A stretch of DNA of 8,818 nucleotides from Kofleriaceae bacterium (GTDB taxonomy: Bacteria; Myxococcota_A; Polyangia; Haliangiales; Haliangiaceae): the NCBI GenBank assembly GCA_016763395.1, contig JAESTW010000014.1, positions 1 to 8,818 on the forward strand, in the 5' to 3' direction. A program made the translations under genes and the position numbers. Shown piece by piece: positions 1 to 5,334 of the stretch (position 1 is its first letter; each line of letters opens with the position of its first letter). Below the pieces are notes generated by a model, which did not search any database, was not told the origin of the DNA, and saw nothing but the letters and a program-made list of their open reading frames with translations.

Positions 1-174
1 GTGAACTGTGAAGCACAGCTAGCTGACGATGCAATCGAGTTCCAAGGTCCCGGACAACTTGAGCTCGATCTTCGCTTTGTCTTTTTCAACAAACTGCCGC
101 ACCCAGATCATCGTCCTTTGCTCTATTTGCGAGGTGCCGAAATTACCTATCAAGAGCTCGCAACAGGTATATAG
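1..174 (+). CDS. 3' end of an unrecognised gene (5' cut by window edge)
   Basis: An open frame runs from the first base to a TAG stop at 172-174, giving 57 residues with no start needed inside the window. The translation reads as real protein: it is rich in alternating hydrophobic and charged residues (for example LELDLRFVFFNKLP, then RPLLYLRGAEITYQELATG near the end). The codon choice looks like that of the neighbouring genes. The overlapping ATG-started frame at 29-223 gives a serine- and cysteine-rich sequence that looks like a shadow. The fragment is the C-terminal tail of a longer protein whose family I cannot name. It converges on the membrane protein gene, with 34 bp between the two stop codons. 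The GTG at base 1 is unlikely to be the true start. Confidence 0.6.
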   Translation: MNCEAQLADDAIEFQGPGQLELDLRFVFFNKLPHPDHRPLLYLRGAEITYQELATGI

Positions 175-211
175 CCTCAACTGCGCTCAAGGTATTGTCA
201 TATTGAGGTTA
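172..211. terminator. Inverted repeat between convergent genes, possible weak bidirectional terminator
   Basis: CCTCAA at 175-180 is repeated in inverse as TTGAGG at 203-208. The stem extends to nine pairs with TAG (172-174) against TTA (209-211), counting one G-U pair, so it includes both stop codons. The loop is 22 nt. A shorter alternative pairs CTCAA at 186-190 with TTGAG at 203-207. The stem is AT-rich and no clear U-tract follows on either strand. The position between two convergent stops is the main reason to suspect a terminator. Confidence 0.25.
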
Positions 212-1264
212 ACGTTGCTCTGAGGCTGTGCGGCCAGCACGTTTCCGTTCGGCTGACGATAAGAAGAGTACGGAGGCGAAGATAAACCCTAGAGCGATCC
301 AATCTTGGGGCTTGGGTGATTGACCATCGAACCCCAGCCAAAAGATCAGAGTCGCCATCGTGCCTGCCACAAGAGAAGTCAGGCGATTGACGAGGCCAGC
401 AAAGGTTGCTGTCCGGCCTTTGAACATGTAGATAAACACCGAAAAGAAGGCGGCGAGGCCAAAGGGAACTCCGGCTACAACACCCCAAAACCAGTTAGGA
501 GGTGGGCTCGAAGCAGCTTCTTTGAAAAGCATCATTCGCGGACCATCGCCGGCAAAGAGCAATAGCGCTCCCAGCATAAGCAAAATCGACGCCATCGCCG
601 CAAACTGCTCGATTGCAAAGAAACCGTGATTGTCGAGTTTAACTCCCGGAGCGCGAGTGTTTTTGAAGTAATTCATCAGATAAATTCGTACTGCGTAGAA
701 CCCGATGTAGCAGCTGAGAATAGTCATAGCCGCTGGATCGCCCATGAAGTCAAAGCCGCCATCATTCTTGGCGCCATAAAACAAGTGAACTCCAACAGCC
801 CCTAGCGCCAGCACGATCGCGATGTTCTCCTCTGGGTACACCCGCCTCGTCATGAGCCCCTGACGCATCTGAATCGAATCTACAATACGACTAACGACGA
901 TGATACTCGCGCGCATGATGGTCATCGCGACCATGACGGTGATCGGCAGTGTGTACATCAGGGTCGTTGTGGGAATGACGATAGCTGTACAAATCCCGGA
1001 CGGAATGATGTAGAGATATTCGCGAGGAAAGCGTATGCCGAACTTCGTCACGCTCTCGTTGGAATGCAGTTTGTACCACCGGCGCAAGATTACAATGGGA
1101 AAGACAATGCCCGTACCTCCCATGGTCGTGAAGGTGAGAATGGCAATGCTGTTCATCTCCAGCGGCCCACGCAACCATTTTACGGCCACTCCGAAGAACA
1201 CGTAGAAGACAAAGTAGCCCAAGCAAAGCTGTAGCAGTCGTCCGGTACTTCCCTCACTAGGCAT
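209..1264 (-). CDS. Multi-pass membrane protein, EamA/DMT-transporter-like
   Basis: This is an integral inner-membrane protein of 351 residues with about ten predicted hydrophobic helices. Numbered from the chosen ATG, they lie near residues 10-30, 39-60, 84-106, 108-126, 146-163, 178-196, 218-238, 256-279, 289-311 and 321-339. Ten helices and a length of 300-350 residues are usual for the drug/metabolite transporter (EamA) superfamily, whose members export small metabolites or drugs. No substrate can be read from the sequence. The last dozen residues are basic and polar, as expected for a cytoplasmic tail. I prefer the ATG at 1262-1264 to the TTG at 1268-1270, which would add two residues. 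The ribosome site is weak (GAGA just upstream of the ATG). The gene follows the retron on the same strand after about 200 bp, and nothing ties it to the retron. An unrelated ten-helix family is possible. Confidence 0.6.
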   Translation of the reverse strand: MPSEGSTGRLLQLCLGYFVFYVFFGVAVKWLRGPLEMNSIAILTFTTMGGTGIVFPIVILRRWYKLHSNESVTKFGIRFPREYLYIIPSGICTAIVIPTTTLMYTLPITVMVAMTIMRASIIVVSRIVDSIQMRQGLMTRRVYPEENIAIVLALGAVGVHLFYGAKNDGGFDFMGDPAAMTILSCYIGFYAVRIYLMNYFKNTRAPGVKLDNHGFFAIEQFAAMASILLMLGALLLFAGDGPRMMLFKEAASSPPPNWFWGVVAGVPFGLAAFFSVFIYMFKGRTATFAGLVNRLTSLVAGTMATLIFWLGFDGQSPKPQDWIALGFIFASVLFLSSAERKRAGRTASEQR

Positions 1265-1460
1265 TCTCAAATGCTAACACTCTGGGCGAAAAACCGACAG
1301 CATGGTTGCGGACAGTGCAGGCCCGGACAACAATTACAACTTCCCTATTCGTAAGAGTCGGTTGCCACGCAGTTTCTGCGCAAAAGTGGTCTCACTTCAC
1401 TGCCCAACTTAAGCTCAATACCATTCACCTAAGCTGTGACGAAAGCCTGGCGAGAGCCTG
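1265..1460 (-). other. Gene-free spacer after the retron RT gene
   Basis: This stretch of about 200 bp separates the RT stop from the membrane protein start and holds no convincing gene. It contains two short hairpins. One is a 5-bp stem at 1368-1380 (CGCAG/CTGCG with a 3-nt loop), and the other is a 5-bp stem at 1384-1397 that could end the retron transcript. A promoter for the membrane protein gene is expected here, but I see no convincing -35/-10 pair. Confidence 0.4.
1382..1397 (-). terminator. Weak terminator-like hairpin downstream of the RT gene
   Basis: On the minus strand, AAGTG, a 4-nt loop (AGAC) and CACTT form a five-pair stem. It runs directly into a TTTT stretch at 1385-1382 that overlaps the stem by two bases. 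It lies about 65 nt past the RT stop, where a transcript end would be expected. The stem is short and the T-run is only four bases, so it is a poor intrinsic terminator at best. Confidence 0.2.
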
Positions 1461-3020
1461 CTAAAACAGCTTCCACCACTTCTTCTTAGGCGCCAAGTCT
1501 TCTGTCTTTTTGTCCGTCTCGTCAGAAGTAGGGGTTGGCCCACGTCCAGTGCCCTTTGACTCGGCGCCTTTTGACTCGGTGCCCTTCGACTCGGCGGACT
1601 GCGCTCTGGGCGCTTTTGCTTTGCCGTAGGTCTTCAGTAGCTTGCGTACTTGGGTCTGCAACGATGCGCCCTTTTCCGGCTGAACCATCGCGACGAAATT
1701 GGCGAAGCCCATAGCCGATGCCAACACATCATCACTCGCGCCCCAGCGCTTGCCATCGGTTCCGTCCTTTTCGATCTGAAAGAGGAGCGTACGAAATCGC
1801 CGCAAAACCGCACGGGGCACAGACAAGCCGTCATTGACAACCAGTCCTGTCACCTCTTGCCGTCGTCCGCGACGAAACACCCTAGTCTTGTCCGGGTGAA
1901 TTTTGAATCCCTCCTCGGCTACCAGCCACTCGACTTGCGAAAGTAGTTTGCCGACCAATTTCGCCGGCTCGCCCCGCGCAGAAAAGCTCAAATCATCGGC
2001 ATAGCGTGTATAGCGAAAGTCGAGCTTGTTACAAATACCCTCAAGACGCCGGTCGAGACGCCTACACAGCAGATTGGTGATGGCCGGACTACTCGGCGCC
2101 CCTTGCGGCAAGAAACGCTCGCCTTTGGCAACGTAGTAGGTGTCACCATCGAGTTTTATCTGAGTGAGCTCTGGCTCTGTACTGAGCAAGGCCAATATCG
2201 TAGCTACTTCTTCGCTGTACCCAAAGTGTCCGAAGAGCCCCTTTACGCGCCGATAGCCAACACTTGGAAAGAAGTTTTCTAGGTCTAGATTTACAACCAC
2301 GTCAGCACCAATGTGCGGTGTCGCGTTGCTAACGATCGAACGTCCGGGACGAAATCCGTGTGCCGCATCATGCATGGGCAGTGGATTCAAAATCGTCTCC
2401 AAGATCCAAGTCTGCGCAGCTTTCAGGCGAGGCATCGGCGCCGATATCATGCGCACTCCGCCATCTTTCTTGGGGATTGAAAAACGTTGGTAGTGTGAGT
2501 ACCGCGAGGTCTTTCGTGAAAATGCCAAGAAACGCAGCTGCCCCAAGCTGATTCCCATCGCGTTGGAAAGAGACATTGCATCGCCCAAGACAGGAATTCC
2601 TTGCGCTTGCAAGCGTTTGTCATCGCACTCGCGCTTTCCCAGTCCAGCCGAGAAGCCATCCCCGAGATAGCCTATCTCTTCCTGCTTTTTCTGATGCCAC
2701 TGTGCCCGGCGTTCTGAACGCTCCCTCAGGCGTCGTTCGCGGTTTTGCAAACGACGCTCGCGTGCATCGGACATTCGCTTTTTGCGAGCCTCTTCTTTGA
2801 GCTTCGCTTCGTTTTGCAGTCCGAGTTGTTCTGTACGAATCTCGTTGAGACGTCGCTGCAAGTGTCCGCGACGGCGAATTTCTTCAGCAGGATCACTCGG
2901 CGCATCAGAGGACGATGGCCAAAACCCGAGACGGATCATCTCCTCCAAAATCACCTCGTCCAAAGAGGACTTGGCGATGCGCTCGTACAGCGCTTTGCGA
3001 GTGGTGGGTTGTTTGGACAT
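1461..3020 (-). CDS. Retron reverse transcriptase (Mx162-like, type XIII-associated)
   Basis: This 519-residue RNA-directed DNA polymerase should copy the msd part of the adjacent RNA into msDNA, priming from the 2'-OH of a branch guanosine. The RT core begins near residue 160. Its motifs are visible in order: the IPKKDGGVR segment (182-190); NATPH at 232-236, matching the retron NAxxH motif of region X; catalytic Asp246 in NLDLENFFPS; QGAPSSP at 306-312; YADD at 340-343 (Asp342, Asp343); and VTG at 390-392, the retron region Y motif that contacts the cognate RNA. Residues about 48-115 are extremely rich in Arg, Lys and Glu and probably form a long helix or coiled coil. An N-terminal extension of this kind is known from Mx162-type enzymes. 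The C-terminus (about 466-519) is low-complexity, with three ESKG repeats and a terminal KKKWWKLF. ATG 3018-3020 lies 14 nt past the a2 repeat and lacks a strong ribosome site. No catalytic residue is missing. Confidence 0.95.
   Translation of the reverse strand: MSKQPTTRKALYERIAKSSLDEVILEEMIRLGFWPSSSDAPSDPAEEIRRRGHLQRRLNEIRTEQLGLQNEAKLKEEARKKRMSDARERRLQNRERRLRERSERRAQWHQKKQEEIGYLGDGFSAGLGKRECDDKRLQAQGIPVLGDAMSLSNAMGISLGQLRFLAFSRKTSRYSHYQRFSIPKKDGGVRMISAPMPRLKAAQTWILETILNPLPMHDAAHGFRPGRSIVSNATPHIGADVVVNLDLENFFPSVGYRRVKGLFGHFGYSEEVATILALLSTEPELTQIKLDGDTYYVAKGERFLPQGAPSSPAITNLLCRRLDRRLEGICNKLDFRYTRYADDLSFSARGEPAKLVGKLLSQVEWLVAEEGFKIHPDKTRVFRRGRRQEVTGLVVNDGLSVPRAVLRRFRTLLFQIEKDGTDGKRWGASDDVLASAMGFANFVAMVQPEKGASLQTQVRKLLKTYGKAKAPRAQSAESKGTESKGAESKGTGRGPTPTSDETDKKTEDLAPKKKWWKLF
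1554..1598 (-). repeat. Three tandem 15-bp repeats in the RT C-terminus
   Basis: Three consecutive 15-bp units (1554-1568, 1569-1583, 1584-1598), each centred on GACTCGG on the plus strand, differ at a few positions. Read on the coding strand, they encode the ESKGT/ESKGA repeats of the RT tail (about residues 475-489). The unit length keeps the frame, so copy number can vary without breaking the gene. Confidence 0.85.
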
Positions 3021-3034
3021 GGTCTTGGATAAAA

Positions 3035-3055
3035 TGCGCGCAGCGATTAGATACC
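3035..3055 (-). repeat. Retron a2 repeat (3' end of the msr-msd RNA)
   Basis: The core ATCGCTGCGCGCA (minus strand, 3047-3035) pairs perfectly with a1. The pairing extends towards 3055 with two one-base bulges. The a1/a2 duplex brings the branch nucleotide next to the point where reverse transcription begins. Only 14 nt separate a2 from the RT start codon, so folding of this stem could affect access to the RT start. Confidence 0.88.
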
Positions 3056-3092
3056 TTCGTACAACTCTCAGGACTAGATCGTCTCAACTCCG

Positions 3093-3167
3093 GCCGGGGA
3101 GCCTCCCTCGACGTTCTTATATTCTCGGCAAATCACACCGAAGAACGTCGAGGGAGGCTTCCCCGGC
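3093..3167 (-). repeat. Long msd stem-loop
   Basis: The arms 3093-3118 and 3141-3167 are inverted repeats. An 18-bp perfect stem (3101-3118 with 3141-3158) is followed by one unpaired base at 3159 (A in the RNA, T in the plus-strand cDNA) and then 8 more perfect pairs (3093-3100 with 3160-3167), 26 pairs in total. The loop is 22 nt (3119-3140) and holds a small CGG/CCG pairing. This is the part copied into DNA, so the msDNA should carry the same long hairpin. No T-tract follows the stem, which argues against a terminator. Confidence 0.92.
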
Positions 3168-3211
3168 AAAGTCACGAGCGAGCTAGTGATGCATGACAGG
3201 CCAATTCACAA

Positions 3212-3230
3212 GGACGGCGATCCGCCGCCC
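3212..3230 (-). other. msr hairpin in the RNA part of the retron
   Basis: On the minus strand GGGCGGCG (3230-3223), a GAT loop and CGCCGTCC (3219-3212) form an eight-pair stem including one G-U pair. GC-rich hairpins between a1 and the msd are typical of retron msr regions and are recognised by the RT, probably through region Y. Further pairings of GTGA (3186-3189) with TCAC at either 3172-3175 or 3206-3209 are possible but weak. Confidence 0.7.
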
Positions 3231-3248
3231 ATACTGCAAGGTTTATGG

Positions 3249-3267
3249 ATCTATATCGCTGCGCGCA
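3249..3267 (-). repeat. Retron a1 repeat (5' end of the msr-msd RNA)
   Basis: On the minus strand TGCGCGCAGCGAT (3267-3255) is the exact reverse complement of 3047-3035. After one unpaired A the pairing continues through TAGAT (3253-3249). After a further one-base bulge on the a2 side come two more G-C pairs, giving about 20 pairs in all. The repeat begins 6 nt after the TAG stop of the SWIM gene. A G at 3251, about 17 nt from the start of the repeat, is a candidate branch nucleotide. Confidence 0.88.
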
Positions 3268-3273
3268 AAACTC

Positions 3274-5334
3274 CTAATTGGAACCCTTTTCCAAGTGTTC
3301 CCGAATGATAATAACGAGGTCTTCGGTGTCCCCAAAGACTTCGCGAACAGTATGCGAGTGCACTATGACAAGTGCGGCTGTAGATGCCCGAGCAGAAGCG
3401 CTTTCCAGGTTGGCAGTCGCCAAGTGAAGGTCGATTAGCAAGGCGTCTTTGTCCTCAATCGTGGCCAAGCTGCCGTCGATCTCCGCGATAGCACTCGCCA
3501 GCGCGGACCTCAATCTCGCGTCAGCCTTGCTATCCTCTGTGCCGACAATGGAGTTCCACGTGCGTTTAAACCAGCCTCCTTGGGCGGGCTCTTGCCCTGC
3601 TATAGCCTCCTGTGAATATTTTTCGATAACGTCCAGGACTTCGTCACTCTGCCTTGGCTTGCGAGCAGACTTCGCCTCTCGCACATCCACGACGTCCGAG
3701 ATTCCGCGATGCTCTGCAATGCGCAAAGCCAGCATGTGCGCGCACGGGCCTTTATAGAGTTTGTTTTGTTGGTAGAAATTGCAACCGCACTCGGCAAACA
3801 CCATCTTGCACTCGGCATCTAGCACAAGCTTTGTCTTGTAGGTATTCCTGCCATCGACGACCTCTCCCGAAAATTCTTGTTCCCCCTCTGGCAAGAGTCG
3901 CATCTGCACACGTACTTTGCCACTGTGCAGGAGTGCAGTCGCCTTCTTCTCGCGCTCATTGCTAAAGCGCAAGGCATCGACTGGCAACGGTTCACGAGTC
4001 AGTTCGCGAACTCGGTATACGCCCTTGTTTAGATCGTAGATAGCGCGGCCAGCCTGTACATACGAAGCCAGTGCGCTCTCAACGAGGGGCTTATCAATAT
4101 TGAGCCGAGCGGACAAACTGGCTGAGTCCTCAAACCAGTTCTCTTTGAGCGCGGCGAAGATTTGCTTCTTTGTATGAGAGTCGACCTCTTCCCGTGGCGC
4201 CATTAGATCGAAGTTTGCCGATTGGCTCCAATCGTTCTTCGTCCAACCGGACAGTCCCAGCGTAAAGGACATCGCTCCCATGTCCGCCACGTAGAACGAG
4301 GGCATTCCCGTTCCCAGCAGTGTAACTCGAAATCGCTTAGCTAGTGGGATCAGCCGTTCTAGCGCGTGAATTCGTCTACGACCCCAAACACGAATCTCTC
4401 GTTCCGACTTTCCTTTGTAGATCGATCGACCACACTTTACTTCGGTTCCCCAAGGATCAAAGACCACGACGATCGGCTGTCCCGGAACCAGTTTGTAGCG
4501 CATCGATCGTGGGCCGATGAGTTCTTTTTTGCGCCGCAGAACAAAGCAAAGGTTGTGCAAATCCATCGGATGCAAGTCGAATTCAACGGCGCCCAGAGTC
4601 ATGGCAGAGCTCACCTGTAAAAAGCCGCGCACCCAGCTGTCCGGGAGATCGATTTTGACCTCTTTGTGCGCTTCTTCCATGGTGGTTTGCACTTCAAAGC
4701 CACTTGGATCGATCTCCAAGCGAGTGCTCTTGTAGCTGCGAATCTTTTGAAACTCTTCGTACAAGGCTTGCGAGTAGTCCACGTTGGTGGTTCCACAAGC
4801 AAATTCACCGACAGAGTCAAAGACCTCAAAACTCGCACTCAGACGCCCGTAGCTGGCCTCGTCTTGGCTAAAGCATTCGAAGAAGACTTCGTCCGGGTGG
4901 ACGGTAATTACCGGGTCGAGTACAAACCACGCGTCATAGTCGCGCTTGTACAAATAGTCAAAGTACTTCTTCTGGGCCTTGTAGTACGGGCGCATGCGCT
5001 CTTGGCTACTTCGGTAAATCTCGGAGAGTTCACCACTCACCCGCTCATACTCCTCCGCCAGATCTTGACGATGAAGATCGAGCGATTTCACATCCACGAA
5101 ATCCTGTTGCTCAAGCCATGCCATGTACTCGGCTCGATCGCGAGGTTTGTAGCGAGCGTCACTTACGACAACATCGTGAAGTGCACTAATCGCCTCACGA
5201 AAAGGGATTTTCTGGTTCAGCTGACCGCGAAAATAGGTTGGATCTCGCGTGAGATCTGGCGAAAAGGACATCGCCGTCTCGTCGCCGGTATTCTTCACCT
5301 GAGAAGAACGCTTATAGCTGTAGTCAAACTGCAT
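3274..5334 (-). CDS. Winged-helix and SWIM zinc-finger protein, retron type XIII partner
   Basis: This 686-residue cytoplasmic protein has no signal peptide or membrane segment. Its clearest feature is a SWIM zinc finger, pattern CxC-x(n)-CxH, with Cys516, Cys518, Cys531 and His533 (ECGC, then GPCAH). SWIM fingers bind DNA or protein. Residues about 385-445 have the helix-rich pattern of a winged helix (TKKQIFAALKENW through GVYRVREL). The N-terminal 380 residues are not recognised. Residues about 85-130 are charged and likely helical, and the last 80 residues look helical too. The ATG at 5332-5334 has a good ribosome site (AGGAG, 7 nt upstream) and overlaps the end of the WGR-HEAT gene by 11 bp, so the two are probably translationally coupled. 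The stop lies 6 nt before the retron RNA. I recall winged-helix SWIM proteins as a hallmark of retron type XIII. Whether it is effector or sensor is unknown, and no nuclease motif is evident. Confidence 0.85.
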   Translation of the reverse strand: MQFDYSYKRSSQVKNTGDETAMSFSPDLTRDPTYFRGQLNQKIPFREAISALHDVVVSDARYKPRDRAEYMAWLEQQDFVDVKSLDLHRQDLAEEYERVSGELSEIYRSSQERMRPYYKAQKKYFDYLYKRDYDAWFVLDPVITVHPDEVFFECFSQDEASYGRLSASFEVFDSVGEFACGTTNVDYSQALYEEFQKIRSYKSTRLEIDPSGFEVQTTMEEAHKEVKIDLPDSWVRGFLQVSSAMTLGAVEFDLHPMDLHNLCFVLRRKKELIGPRSMRYKLVPGQPIVVVFDPWGTEVKCGRSIYKGKSEREIRVWGRRRIHALERLIPLAKRFRVTLLGTGMPSFYVADMGAMSFTLGLSGWTKNDWSQSANFDLMAPREEVDSHTKKQIFAALKENWFEDSASLSARLNIDKPLVESALASYVQAGRAIYDLNKGVYRVRELTREPLPVDALRFSNEREKKATALLHSGKVRVQMRLLPEGEQEFSGEVVDGRNTYKTKLVLDAECKMVFAECGCNFYQQNKLYKGPCAHMLALRIAEHRGISDVVDVREAKSARKPRQSDEVLDVIEKYSQEAIAGQEPAQGGWFKRTWNSIVGTEDSKADARLRSALASAIAEIDGSLATIEDKDALLIDLHLATANLESASARASTAALVIVHSHTVREVFGDTEDLVIIIREHLEKGSN

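Larger units (their letters stand above)
3035..3267 (-). ncRNA. Retron msr-msd RNA (msDNA template and primer)
   Basis: This noncoding RNA of about 233 nt lies immediately upstream of the RT gene on the same strand, the standard retron position. Read 5' to 3' on the minus strand it has: a1 (from 3267); a short stretch holding a candidate branch G at 3251 (ATAGAT context); an msr hairpin at 3230-3212; the long msd stem-loop at 3167-3093; a spacer; and a2, ending at 3035. a1 and a2 pair perfectly over 13 bp. The RT would start next to a2 and copy the msd, so the msDNA has the plus-strand sequence, from about 3056 to somewhere near 3170-3185. That is roughly 115-130 nt; the exact ends cannot be read from sequence. 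It fills the 253-bp gap between the SWIM gene stop and the RT start. Its own promoter, if any, would lie inside the SWIM gene. Confidence 0.9.

Noticed and set aside
1368..1380. Perfect 5-bp hairpin CGCAG/CTGCG as a terminator.
   Set aside because: No T-run follows it on either strand and the stem is short.
3093..3167. Long inverted repeat taken as an intrinsic terminator or as a MITE-like element.
   Set aside because: No T-tract follows on either strand, and there are no target-site duplications around it. The a1/a2 repeat that frames it and the adjacent retron RT explain it fully as the msd stem.
2745..3196. Several overlapping plus-strand open frames (93-134 residues) across the RT 5' end and the retron RNA.
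   Set aside because: They run antisense to the RT gene and to the structured RNA, are rich in Arg and Ser, and disagree with each other on frame.
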